Shown here: positions 45,501 to 54,619 of the stretch, piece by piece | How positions within the stretch are numbered: the first letter of the stretch is position 1 | Layout: each line of letters begins with the position of its first letter | Assembly: GCF_029873635.1 (NCBI RefSeq) | Contig: NC_080421.1 | Location: forward strand, 124,001-188,000 | DNA: 64,000 bases | From: Malania oleifera | Lineage: Eukaryota; Streptophyta; Magnoliopsida; Santalales; Ximeniaceae | Direction: 5' to 3' | Notes under the pieces: model-generated | Database searches by the model: none | Told to the model about the DNA's origin: nothing | The model's input: only the letters and a program-made list of their open reading frames with translations | Program-made: the position numbers and the translations under genes

Positions 45501-47759
45501 TTAGGAGACTTTGCAAGTGTCCTCTAGGATTATCCATGTTGCATACCAAGGTGCAACAATATGGATGGACACTCAACAACAAAATGAAAAGTCTTGAGTT
45601 CTGTAATAATGCTATCCCATGTCTGCAATGTGTACATGCATCAAAAGATCATGTATGATAAGGATCTTGTTTCCAAATTATATTGGCATTATTATTACAT
45701 GCACAATAATATTATCCACTGAATTACAAAGATTATCAAGCAAAAACACAGCAAAGCCGTAAACCAAACTATAAGGGGTCAGCTAAATGTATTCTCTTCT
45801 GATATTCGACTTGGTCATCCTCCCAAAGTTGGAGGGCATTCAAATACCTCTTTGCTATCTTAACCCAAGTATTACATGTACATAATATCATCTCCTGAGT
45901 TACAATAACTATTAAAAACAACAAAGCTATATGCCCCACAATATGGGGTCAGCTACATGAATATTTTTCCACTATACTTGGGCAATTGGGCCAGGGTATA
46001 TTCATCCAAAAGTTGGAGGGCTGTCAAATCCCTCTTTAATACCTCAATCCAAATTTCTGGGTCTAACCGTTCCCTCTCTACTGCTTCTAAACTCAACAAG
46101 TCACTCTTTTGCACCAGTGAGCAATGCCTCGTACTCTAGTCTGCCACAACTGCCCAATCTATCTTAATTACCCTTCCCTTGCCCAATTTTTCAAAATTAT
46201 ACTAGTCTATTATATCATCCACATAATAGAGCTAATCTTATAGCCATCCAATAAAAATTTCCTTTTTAGCTTTTAGAGGTATTTGATTATCACATGGCAA
46301 GCCAAATGCAATTCTTTGTTTTTATCAACCTTCTTTAACTCTAAGAACAATATTATCTTCTAACTCAATGTTCCCTAATTTTCTTAAATGCAACCTTCCA
46401 ATTATAGTTTTCTAAATGGTTTTATATATTCTCTCAAAAAGGTAACTAATAGCATATTTTGACTCTTTTATAGAGTCAAAATATTTTCACAGTACCATTA
46501 AAAGAATAGCAATTCGAAAACCCACTCTTTCAATCTTGTTATTATTCGATCAAAATATATGTAAGGACATGCTTGCCTTTTCATATTGTTATTATTCTAT
46601 TTTTCAAAAATATAACATTCTCCCAGAAGTTAAATTGTAAGCATCAAATACAGAGTGTTCATGGTCATGACTGTGACCAAAGGCAAATAAAAACAATTTC
46701 AGCAGCTCACCTTATCTTTTACCATGTTATTATGGGCATCCGTGTTCAGCATTATCACAGAGTAAGCAAGAACATATGCAGTGTCTGCCCTGGTAAATGA
46801 AGTTGGGTTGCATTTACAGTAGCGCTCAGCAAACTTCTCCATGATTCGGTCAATCTTCTGTGCCTCTCCAGGTAACCTAAAGCCCCGTAAGAAAAACCTA
46901 ATTGCTTCTCCAAAATCCATTGCTTCAAAATTGAATGAGTCCACATAAGCATGCATCACTTTTAAGGAAAACTCCTCCCTTTCACCCAAATAATCACCAA
47001 TCACAGTTTTATTCAGGCCAGTGGCATTCTTAAGAAAAGAAGCCACATCTTCTGGGGAACCCCCAATTTTTTTGCTGCTTATTAGAAACTCAATGCCCTT
47101 GCAAGGTTTCCTATTGAACAGTGCAACACCTTTCTGCATTCAACCCAGTTAAGTTGTCACGACAGAAAAGCCAATCTATATTTCAGAATTTGAAATCATA
47201 AACAGTATAAATCAAAGTAAAACAAACAATATGCCAGAATAGATGGCAATAAAATACCAGAGATAACTTTTGCGTACATGAAAATTACAGGTCATTCTGG
47301 CATGATTACAAAAAAAAGCAATGTAGATAAAAAAAACAAGGCATTTGAAAATCATCAATATGGCAGGACACTGACATGATAGGAAATAAACATATCCGGT
47401 CTCACCCAATAAAGCAGTACTCAACCTGGAGTTCTATTTTATAAGCTCGACGTTGCTCAAGCGTAGCAGCATCTGATAACTCAGAATTTGATTCTAGATG
47501 CAGTTCATGGTCAAAGACAACCCCTTCTTCTCCATTCAATGTATTATGAATTTCTATTGATGTGACACTTTCAGAATTTTTCTCTGGACAAAAGTCGCTT
47601 GTTCTCAACTGTTGGTCCATCCAAACTCCCATTGATTTGATGATGCTCACCAAGCACTTCACCGATTCAATCCGGAATGTAATATCCTGGGGCAGGGATA
47701 AGGTTGTTGTGGAACCAGGAGGTGGGCCTTGAGCAGTTTTAAGAAGGCCATTGACAGTC
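26405..47759 (-). CDS. BIG5: BIG-type Sec7 ARF-GEF (BIG5/BEN1/MIN7-like), 3' nine exons, 5' end missing
   Basis: Exons join as 47759-47426, 47133-46711, 45361-45069, 44579-44306, 42965-42469, 42324-42003, 40960-40606, 28228-27552 and 27016-26405. All introns are GT-AG and all phases agree, giving 3,787 coding bases and about 1,262 residues to TGA at 26407-26405. The Sec7 domain (visible residues about 113-310) has IGDYLGERE with the catalytic glutamate and [23 protein letters not shown]-type helical repeats follow. Large BIG proteins load GTP on ARF GTPases at the trans-Golgi/early endosome; BIG5 (MIN7) is known for roles in immunity and recycling. BIG5 rather than BIG1-4 is inferred from [34 protein letters not shown] and the C-terminus. 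The N-terminal DCB/HUS exons (about 480 residues) were not found to the right, so they lie outside the window or are lost. Confidence 0.85.
27507..27549 (+). repeat. (GA)n microsatellite at an intron donor
   Basis: A GA run of about 40 bp on + lies within the intron starting at 27551. On the coding strand it is (TC)n beginning within four bases of the GT donor. Confidence 0.9.
27552..28228 (-). CDS. BIG5: ARF-GEF exon, HDS3-HDS4 region
   Basis: It begins with GG completing Gly, then [20 protein letters not shown], and ends MHLRIIQ. The donor GTTTCT is followed at once by a long (TC)n tract on the coding strand. It contains [19 protein letters not shown] and the acidic stretch [16 protein letters not shown] near the end. 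Confidence 0.88.
28411..31169 (-). mobile_element. RTE-type LINE (copy 1), larger part, in an ARF-GEF intron
   Basis: The 3' end carries CTTAAGCCCCATTTGCTGGGG and TTGGCTACATGAATC near 28432-28468, the conserved tail of plant RTE LINEs. Frames are fully degenerate, but the + text follows copy 2 (32354-36005) closely, including the RT block near 29120-29160 (ATCATCTGCAAACAAC) and the endonuclease block near 31000-31090. The copy stops at 31150-31169 where the gypsy LTR begins, and its 5' end resumes at 40210. Confidence 0.82.
31170..31685 (+). repeat. 5' LTR of the chromovirus-type gypsy
   Basis: It begins near AGTCACAAGCCAAGC and ends CCGTGACA just before the priming site. It is homologous throughout to 39710-40209. 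Confidence 0.82.
31688..31699 (+). promoter_or_regulatory. primer binding site of the gypsy element
   Basis: TGGTATCAAAGC differs by one base from the initiator tRNA-Met priming sequence. Confidence 0.8.
32606..33750 (-). pseudogene. RTE LINE reverse transcriptase, C-terminal half
   Basis: Two overlapping open pieces carry the RT. Reading leftwards: [18 protein letters not shown] (33700 region), [19 protein letters not shown] (33250 region), the catalytic [11 protein letters not shown] near 33150, [14 protein letters not shown] near 32950, and [17 protein letters not shown] then [11 protein letters not shown] near 32700-32800. A frameshift sits near 32830-32880 and there are stops upstream. 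The enzyme would copy LINE RNA at a nicked target. Confidence 0.85.
33630..34700 (-). repeat. 537-bp tandem duplication inside RTE LINE copy 2
   Basis: TGAATATCTCC occurs at 33641 and again at 34178. The text after each runs parallel for about 500 bases (AAATAAATTAGTTAACCATATC near 33725 and AAATAAATTTGTTAACCATATC near 34262). The junction is near 34160. Confidence 0.8.
35488..35765 (-). pseudogene. RTE LINE endonuclease domain, N-terminal part
   Basis: The text reads [18 protein letters not shown], then [13 protein letters not shown] and [19 protein letters not shown] carries the metal-binding glutamate of the AP-endonuclease family. The rest of the domain, toward 34700, is broken by stops. 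Confidence 0.82.
36420..39616 (+). pseudogene. gypsy pol (protease, RT, RNase H, integrase, chromodomain), decayed
   Basis: The protease reads [10 protein letters not shown] at about 36446-36475: the catalytic D-T-G has become D-T-E. RT pieces are at 37145-37336 ([27 protein letters not shown]) and 37397-37591 with the YLDD active site at 37493-37504. RNase H fragments follow ([19 protein letters not shown] near 37725). The integrase core is at 38521-38928 ([16 protein letters not shown], [19 protein letters not shown]). The C-terminal frame 39344-39616 ends in [17 protein letters not shown], the chromodomain style of chromoviruses. Many stops and frameshifts rule out activity. Confidence 0.82.
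39710..40209 (+). repeat. 3' LTR of the chromovirus-type gypsy
   Basis: It starts TGTCATGAGC and ends TTGTGACA, so its ends form the TGTCA/TGACA inverted pair. Confidence 0.82.
40210..40350 (-). mobile_element. 5' end of RTE LINE copy 1, separated by the gypsy insertion
   Basis: CTTCGAGGTGATGATCTAGC and TTGCTCGTAGGAGACG match the 5' region of RTE copy 2 (35870-36005) and are not gypsy sequence. This is the other end of the LINE at 28411-31169. Confidence 0.75.
40606..40960 (-). CDS. BIG5: ARF-GEF exon, HDS2-HDS3 region
   Basis: It begins [19 protein letters not shown] and ends FWVPLLT plus one base of Gly before GTAAGT. Next comes the 12.4-kb intron full of mobile elements. Confidence 0.9.
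40961..42002. other. ARF-GEF intron, no feature seen
   Basis: This is an ordinary AT-rich intron between the exons at 42003 and 40960. No repeat or coding content is recognised. Confidence 0.6.
42003..42324 (-). CDS. BIG5: ARF-GEF exon, HDS2 region
   Basis: It begins with G completing Ala, then [20 protein letters not shown], and ends SGWKSVFM before GTAATG. It contains [20 protein letters not shown], a conserved HDS2 stretch. Confidence 0.9.
42469..42965 (-). CDS. BIG5: ARF-GEF exon, HDS1-HDS2 region
   Basis: It begins [20 protein letters not shown] and ends FSLTKIVEI plus two bases of Ala before [23 protein letters not shown] is highly conserved in the family. The middle stretch ([16 protein letters not shown]) is a variable linker. 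Confidence 0.9.
42966..43274. other. ARF-GEF intron, part before the foldback element
   Basis: Non-coding; nothing recognised. The same holds for 43606-44305 beyond the foldback element. Confidence 0.55.
43275..43605. mobile_element. foldback MITE-like inverted repeat in an ARF-GEF intron
   Basis: Two arms of about 140 bp read as reverse complements with a short loop near 43414-43460. Arm 1 has AAGTGTCGTCATCATGAAGC and CATAACATGGAATAGAC; arm 2 has the complements GCTTCATGACAACACTT and GTCCATTCCATGTTATAG. The outer ends (AATGTCTATTTCTAAGAATA and the complement of TATTCCTAGAATAGACATCC) also pair. The superfamily and target duplication are not settled. Confidence 0.72.
44306..44579 (-). CDS. 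BIG5: ARF-GEF exon, HDS1 region
   Basis: It begins with G of the split Glu codon, then [20 protein letters not shown], and ends [11 protein letters not shown] before GTAAGT. It contains [16 protein letters not shown], typical of the region after Sec7. Confidence 0.9.
44581..45068. other. ARF-GEF intron, no feature seen
   Basis: This short intron lies between the exons at 45069 and 44579. The lysine-rich open frame on + at 44777-45040 looks like a chance frame through A-rich DNA. Confidence 0.55.
45069..45361 (-). CDS. BIG5: ARF-GEF exon, end of the Sec7 domain
   Basis: It begins [20 protein letters not shown] and ends AKSGKS with two bases of a split Glu codon before GTAAGC. It continues Sec7 and passes into the linker ([13 protein letters not shown]). 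The first Met is internal, not a start. Confidence 0.9.
45765..46460 (-). mobile_element. two old RTE LINE 3' fragments in an ARF-GEF intron
   Basis: One tail is near 45765-45800 (TATAAGGGGTCAGCTAAATG) and a second, longer one starts near 45918 (AACAACAAAGC, then ATGGGGTCAGCTACATGAAT). The second continues with text parallel to the RTE coding end, such as CTAATCTTATAGCCATCC near 46230. Both are strongly diverged and 5' truncated. Confidence 0.65.
46711..47133 (-). CDS. BIG5: ARF-GEF exon, core of the Sec7 domain
   Basis: This exon has 141 codons, phase 0 at both ends. It runs from [16 protein letters not shown] to [14 protein letters not shown] and contains both Sec7 active-site motifs intact (YLGERE and [12 protein letters not shown]). 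The donor is AAG before GTGAGC. Confidence 0.92.
47426..47759 (-). CDS. BIG5: ARF-GEF exon, linker before Sec7
   Basis: It begins after TTTGCAG with the last base of a split codon, then reads [15 protein letters not shown], and ends [11 protein letters not shown] at CAG before GTTGAG. Visible residues 1-112. [11 protein letters not shown] is the conserved end of the HUS region; the acidic middle is variable in the family. The preceding exon was not identified. Confidence 0.85.
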
Positions 47760-48027
47760 CTGCAAATATCTGATGGAATTAAAAGTGCTTTAATACATGT
47801 TACAAAACACAATGCCAAAATGAAATGACAATAGAAAACGTCCAAGATGCAAATGTATGCATGCATATATATACATGATGAGAGAGAAAAAAACAAAAAA
47901 GAGTTGGGGAGGGGGGGAGGCGGGGGGGGGGAGGTGCTCACGTGAGACAGCTTTGACCTCAAAATGACTTTGTAGTGCAAGAAACTGATTTTAGGATAGC
48001 CTATAATTTAGCTGGTAAGCCATATTG
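47760..48027. other. intron upstream of the first visible ARF-GEF exon
   Basis: It contains a G-rich purine tract near 47905-47935 and no recognised exon. The copia element begins at 48028. Confidence 0.6.
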
Positions 48028-48129
48028 TGTTGAATAATTGGGTAAAATGAAAGACCTTACCTCAAACTTATTACTAATGACGATAATACCCTTAAAGACT
48101 CACACTTATTACTAACAAAACTCTTAACA

Positions 48130-48163
<34 letters not shown>

Positions 48164-48188
48164 CTAAATGACTCAATAACCATTACTA
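48028..48188 (-). repeat. 3' LTR of the short-LTR copia
   Basis: It starts TGTTGAATAATTGGGTAAAA and ends near CATTACTA, homologous to 52385-52558. It has acquired a (TAA)n run near 48130-48160. Confidence 0.82.
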
Positions 48189-48199
48189 CTCCCCCTTAA

Positions 48200-50934
48200 G
48201 TTGGAGCATATATATCATATGCTCCTAGCTTGTTACAAATGAATTTCACACAAGCATCTACCAAGGCTTTTGTGAACAAATCAGCAAGCTAAAACTCAGA
48301 CTTCACATCAGTGGTTGTAATGAGCTGAAGACCGGGTTGGAGTCGATATGAATAGCAGCTCAATTATCACACATCAACTCCCTAGGTTGAGAATGTGGAA
48401 AACCTAATTTTGTCAACATATTCTTCAACCAAATAAGTTCACAACTTCACATGTAATGTGCATCATAGTCATATACACTGACTCAACGCATGATCTGGCC
48501 ACCATAGTTTGTTTCTTACTTTTTCAAAACACCAAATTACCACCAAAAGAGATACAATACCGGTTGTGGATCTTCAATCGGAAGGTGACTTGGCCCAATG
48601 CACATTTGTATATCCCCAAATATGAGTGTAACCCTAATCCTGATATAAAATAACTCTCCCTGGCACACCTTTGAGATCTCAAAAAGTGAATTACTTCATC
48701 CCAATGACCTGTTCTCAGGGAATCAAGAAACTGACTCGTAATACTTGTTGCGAAGGATATATTTGGTCAAGTGACTATGAAATAATTCAACTTTCAAACA
48801 AGTCTCCGGTACTGACCTAGGTTAGGCAACAAATCACCCATATCTGGTACTAACTTACTATTGGGATCCATGGATGTATCACAGGTGTAGATCCCAACAG
48901 CCCTGTTTCATCTAAAAGGTCAAGAACATACTTCCTCTATGATAAGACAATTCCTGCACGAGATCTCGATACTTCTATACCCAAGAAGCACTTCAATGGT
49001 CCCAAGTTTTTGGTCTAAAACTTACATTGTAGGAAAAGCTTTGGACCTTGGATGCCTTGATCATCATGACCAGTGATCACAATGTCATCCACATACACAA
49101 TAAGCAAAATCCAACCAGATGGAGTATGATGATAAAATACAGAGTGATCTAGTGCACATCGACGGAGGCTAAACTCAAGTGCTATAGCACTAAAACGGCC
49201 AAACTATGCTCTTGGAGACTATTTTAATCCATATAATGATTTCTTAAACCAACATACTAAGCTTGACTCCCCTTGAGCAACAAACTCAAGTGGTTGCTCC
49301 ATATATACCTCCTCATGAATATCACCATGTAGGAAAGCATTCTTCACATCTAATTGATGTAGAGGCCAATGACAAGTGACGGTTAAAGAGATGAACAAAC
49401 GTACTGAGGCAAGTTTAGCAACTAGAGAAAATTTGTCTGAATAATCCAAACCATACACCTAAGTATATCCCCTAGCAACAAGGCAGGCCAACAAACATGT
49501 CACAGAACCATCAAGATTGACTTTCACATTGTACACCCAGTGACAACTAACAACCAACCACAAACTTATCAGGAGGAAGAGTACCAAATCCTATGTATCA
49601 TTATATCATGTAGTGCATGCATCTCTTCAACCATCGTGAGTCCTCCATCTAGAATGGGATAGGGCTTTAGAAATAGAATTTGGAAGAGCAACAAAAGACA
49701 AAGTACTAACAAAATGGTAATAAGAGGGAAATAAGATCATCTAACGAGGGAACTAGAGGCATAGTAGTAGAAGCTGGAAGAGGCACTCCTCCCTTGAGTC
49801 GTCATGATGTATACCTGCAAATTGGGATAATCCAAGTGACAAGAAGGACTCAAACTAGATGAAGATGTAGGAGGATTGGGCACAGATAATAGGTTTGGAT
49901 CTAAAAGGCGAGGCATAGGAAAGGACTCATCAAGGTCAATAAAACTCAAGGAATCATAGTATGGAGTTGACTCAAAAAAGGTGACATCAACAGAGACAAA
50001 GAATCGAGGTAAAGTAGGATTATAACATTGATATCCCTTTTGAGTAGAGGAATAGCCCAGAAAAATATATTTGATAGCACGCAGGTCCAACTTATCCATT
50101 CCTGAAGTTAACTAATGGATGAAGGACAGTCAAATATACGTGGAGGAAAGGAGAACAAAGGAGCCTTAGGGAAGATAACTGAATACGGTATTTTACCACC
50201 TAGGATAGAGGATGGCATTTTATTGATGAGGGAGCAAGCAGTTAGCACAGCATCACTCCAAAAAACTTTGGGGACATTCATTTGATACAATCGGGTACGA
50301 GTGACTTCAAGAATATGTTTATTTTTCCGCTCTGCAACTCCATTTTGTTGTGGATCATACCAAAATTAGTCATATAGGTATTGAATTGGGTACTGAAGTA
50401 CTCCTTAGCATTATCACTATGAAGTATCCTAACTAGCATATCAAATTGAGTCTTTATTTGGGAATAGAAATCACAAAAGAAATTAAACAAATCAAAACGA
50501 TCTTTCATTAAATATAACAAAGTCATCCTAGAGTAGTCATCAACAAATGTAAGAAAGTACCAAAACCCCAATTTCGATGTGACACGACTAGGACCCCAAA
50601 TATCACAATGGACTAGCATGAAAGGAATAACCACCCGTTTGTCAACTCGGGAAGCAAAAGGAACATGATGATGTTTTCCCAATTGACAAGACTCACACTC
50701 AAGATTAAACACAAAACTCAATGTAGGAACTAGTTGTTTCAGCTTGTCCAAGGACGGATGACCAAGGAAACAATGAATTTGAAGTGGTGTAGTTGCAACT
50801 ATGCAAGCAATGGGAGAAGACAAGTCAAAGTAGTGAAGTCCATGAGTTTCATGTCCTATGCCAATTGTCTTCCTCGTCTTCAGATCCCGAACAACTACAA
50901 AATCAGGGGAAAAAAAAAAAAGGTGACAAAACAA
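48200..50934 (-). pseudogene. copia pol (integrase, RT, RNase H), decayed
   Basis: Reading leftwards, the integrase (50278-50934) has the zinc-binding HCFLGHPSLDKL with CESCQLGKHHHVPF, then LVHCDIWGPS and FVDDYSRMTL from the core. LINKMPSSILGGKIPYSVIF near 50190 and IKYIFLGYSSTQKGYQCYNP near 50030 continue it. The RT (49219-49458) has LHQLDVKNAFLHGDIHEEVY and KKSLYGLK. Left of 49219 RT and RNase H are in pieces with many stops (VHWAKSPSDRRSTTG near 48590). It is not functional. Confidence 0.82.
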
Positions 50935-52372
50935 TTTAGTGACTTTGTAAGCTTACTAACTGACATAAGATTGAAAGGAGATTTAGGAATGTATAAAGCA
51001 GAAGAAAGAGAGACGGAAGGAGTGGGATTTACTGTTCCTATCCCCTTAACAGCAATAGTGGACCCATCATCAAGGGTAACTTGATGTAGATTTTTAGAAT
51101 ACTAGAGGTCAAAAAAGAAGTTGGTTGCACCTATTATATGGTCAGTGGTAGCAAACTCAATAACCCAAGGACTAGTGGGAAAGATACTAGATGATATACA
51201 GACTGTAGGATTACCTTTCTAGGCAAAAGAATCAATGTGATAAGATGCTTGTTGACACGATTGATGCTATAGAAACCTCGAATACTCCTCCTCTAATATA
51301 GTCCCATTACGTGGTTCACTCAAACAAGTGATTAACAAGGGAACCATACATTTGGGGATTTGTAAACTCCATCCCAACACTCACAAACTCAGAACAATGA
51401 TAACAAGATTAATTGCTAGAACAATTGGAACAACCACGAACAAGGTGACACACCCTAAACAAGTCACACATAAATCAATACAAGGCTGCCACAGCACCAC
51501 GAACCTCAGGCGCAGCCCTAAGAAAGCAACACATAGCACTGGAACAATTGGAGAGGTGAACAACCAAAACTACCATGGACAAATCACCAACAAACTTATA
51601 TAACTGCCACAGCCTCACAAAAAAACAGCTTATGAACACTACCACTGCTCCAAGAGAGTCACCAATGACTTTTACTAACACCGAACAACAACTAACGAAT
51701 ACCACAAGTACATTGTCAAAACAAAGATTGGATCCATGACCAAAACACATGCCCAACAGCTTGATATTTTGGTATGTAGAAGGAATTAGAACATGAAATA
51801 AAACACAGCAAATCCCACTGTTTCAGACCCAGCAAACTCATTAACCATTGATAAACAGCTTCACAAAGCATCAAACAACTATTCCTTGGGTGCCGCACAT
51901 GGGCAATTAAAAAAGGTGAGATCTTCGGACAAAAAACACCACAAAAATCTCCACCAATATGTTAATAGAGGGATTGGATCACTGCTGGATGATTTCAGGT
52001 CAAAAACATGCCTGAAAGTACCTTCACGCGCCAGCACGTGGGGTCGGCCCTGGCAGCCTTCGACCAGCATGTGAGGGTACGTGAGAGAGTTCCTGGGGTT
52101 GGGATTTCAGTGGGGGGCAGATCAGCAGTGTCTGTGGGTGACTATGGTGTTGTTTTTGCAAAATCTATAGTAAATTTTTTTTCCCTGAACCGGCTGTGTT
52201 GCCCAGGAAATTTCCAGCCACTGGTCTGACTTCAGGCAGCTGCTGGCTGTTCTCTAGGGGCTATAGTGTAGCTGGAAATTCTTCTGTGATAGTAGACATA
52301 TAGCAGATTTTAGGTTTTAGGCTTTGGTTTTGATGGTGGTGGCAACAATTATGGTTTAGGTTACCGAATCAT

Positions 52373-52384
52373 GCTCTGATACCA
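52373..52384 (-). promoter_or_regulatory. primer binding site of the short-LTR copia
   Basis: The minus strand reads TGGTATCAGAGC, directly next to the LTR. Confidence 0.85.
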
Positions 52385-52558
52385 TGTTGAGTAATTGGGT
52401 AAAATGGAAGACCTTACCTAAAAAATAGGTCTCTCCCTCTATTTATAATATATGTCAAGTACAATTGCAATAACCATAATCCCCTTACTAACTCACACTT
52501 ATTACAAACAAAACTTAACACATAATAATATTTCTAAATGACTAAATAACCATTAACA
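52385..52558 (-). repeat. 5' LTR of the short-LTR copia
   Basis: It starts TGTTGAGTAATTGGGTAAAA and ends CCATTAACA on +. Confidence 0.85.
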
Positions 52559-53704
52559 GTTAGATTAGAAGTTGTTTTGAGCCTAAAATGACGTTTGGAG
52601 GAAGTTGGCTATTGAAGCTTCCTCCCAGGCAGATTTTAAATTAGTTATCACTTTCCAATCAGATTGCTGAATGTTAATGTTTAAACTGTGAAATGGCTTC
52701 TTTTTCAAAGTTTTACAACAGCCGACAAGAGAGGATTTTTCACTACGTAGAGACTCCATTAAAAGGTGCAAATTAGACAAATTTGTTTGGAAAAATATCA
52801 TTAATTAATTTAATATGAATGATGAAGAAAACACAAATGGTTTTGCAACTAGTAACAAAATTTATATGTAAAATTGAATTACAGAGAAGATATTGGTCAT
52901 ATTTAATTCATACAACATAAACAATGGGAAATCCTTAAATGACTACAAATCAACTGATAAAGCAAGATTTCTAATGTGTAACATGACAAGATATAAGGAA
53001 TTACTAGCATGGCATCATGATAAGGCCAAACAAGAATGGTTTCATCTCCTGTTAAGCTGCACAAATAATTCAAAGTCCAATTTTCCCCTTATTTTGTTTA
53101 TCCAAAACAAAATTAGAATATAAATGGATGTCAAATATAAAAACTTAGAGACTTCTCGAGCATCTTCTTAGCATCTATGATCAATCAACCATCATCTCAA
53201 ACCTAAATTTTAAGAGATCCTATGCGCTGCTTAATCAGCAATTTTCTTTTTAACAAACTCAAAGAAAAGATACATTGAGGAAAACAAAGGAGAAAAAATT
53301 AAGGTAACCATTCAAATTCTGCTATTTTAATTGAGAAGTCCTATTTGAGGACTGCTCACACTCAATGTTAGAAATATCCATTTCATGGTACACGTTGATC
53401 ACAAATTGTAAAGCTAGAATCTATATTCTGATGGGTGAATTTGGAAATGCTGCAGGATTTCTGATTTTTGTTTCAAGTAAAACCCAAAAATACTTCCAGT
53501 TGTAAGGAAATCAAAACATAGAATTCAAAGTGTTGTCGGACAACAGTTTAAACCAAGTTTTTCTGTTCTCAAAATCCATCCCTTTTCACTCAATCATTTT
53601 TTGATAAACGTGAAAAAAAAACAAAACAAAACAAAAACAATTTTAACAAACATGTCTCTAGCAATTTTGCCAAAAAATAAGGTAGACGAATAGAAAAAAT
53701 TAAA
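52559..53704. other. unassigned DNA, possible ARF-GEF intron
   Basis: There is no clear domain. An open frame of 72 codons on the minus strand (52583-52801) has no recognised motif and does not resemble ARF-GEF text. If the gene continues to the right, this is intron. Confidence 0.45.
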
Positions 53705-54545
53705 ATACAACAACAACAACAAAACCAAGCCTTAGTCCCACTAAGTGGGGTCGGCTATATAAATCATTTTCCGCCAATTTATGCGATCACGGACCATTTT
53801 TTTTTATAGATTCAAGGATATTAAATCTTTACTCACTATCTCCTCCCAAGTTATTTTAGGTCTACCTCTACCCCTTCTACTGCCCCCCACAATAACTAAG
53901 TCACTCTTCCTCACAGGTGCACTATAAGGCCTACATTGCAAGTGTCCATACCATCTGAGTCGTCCCTCCCTTATCTTATCTCCTATAGGAGCTACACCTA
54001 ACTTACCACGAATATATTCATTCCTTAATTTATCTTTCAATGTTATACCACTCATCCATCTAAGCATCCTCATCTCGGCAACTTTTACTTTTTGGATATT
54101 ATGTTTCTTCGTCGCCCAATATTCTGCTCCATATAGCATAGCTGGTCTTATAACTGTCCTATAAAACTTCCCTTTCAATTTTAAGGGTATTCTACGATCA
54201 CATAGAACACTTGAAGCACTTCTCCATTTTACCCAACTTGCTTTAACTCTATGCATTACATCATCTTCAATTTCTCCTTCAGCTTGCATAATAGATCCAA
54301 GGTATCGAAATTTACAAGTGCTATTTATTTCTTCATCATCAAGTTTAACTTTGTCTCTAATATCCCTCCTATCATTACTAAAATTACATTTCATATATTC
54401 TGTTTTATTTCTACTTATCTTAAAGCCTCTAGATTCCAAAGTTTCTCTCCATAATTCTAACTCAGCCTCTGCTCCATCCCTAGTTTCGTCAATTAATACG
54501 ATATCATCTGCAAACATCATACACCATGGAACCTCCTTTCCAAAA
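53705..54545 (-). mobile_element. RTE LINE 3' fragment (copy 3), open frame
   Basis: The tail is (CAA)n at 53706-53721, then CTTAGTCCCACTAAGTGGGG. The frame reads leftwards from [19 protein letters not shown] (catalytic FADD near 54515) through [40 protein letters not shown] and [14 protein letters not shown] to SRRGRGRPKITWEE, then stop. About 250 codons are intact, so this fragment is younger than copies 1 and 2. It is 5' truncated, as is usual for target-primed insertion. Confidence 0.88.
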
Positions 54546-54619
54546 GCATTCCTAATTTCCTCACGTTCTAACCTAGAAAAAAAGGTATGGATGTTTTTTT
54601 TGTGTATATAAAGAAAAAA

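Larger units (their letters stand above)
48028..52558 (-). mobile_element. Ty1/copia retrotransposon with short LTRs, decayed
   Basis: The LTRs are 48028-48188 and 52385-52558. The priming site (plus-strand GCTCTGATACCA, 52373-52384) directly abuts the right LTR and a purine tract (plus-strand CTCCCCCTTAA, 48189-48199) abuts the left, so the element is minus-oriented. Integrase and RT are readable; the gag region (about 51000-52370) is not recognisable. Flanking pentamers do not match. It probably sits in the 5' intron of the ARF-GEF gene. Confidence 0.87.

Noticed and set aside
48130..48160. (TAA)n as a target-site or integration signal
   Set aside because: It is a microsatellite expansion inside the left LTR of the copia element and is absent from the partner LTR.
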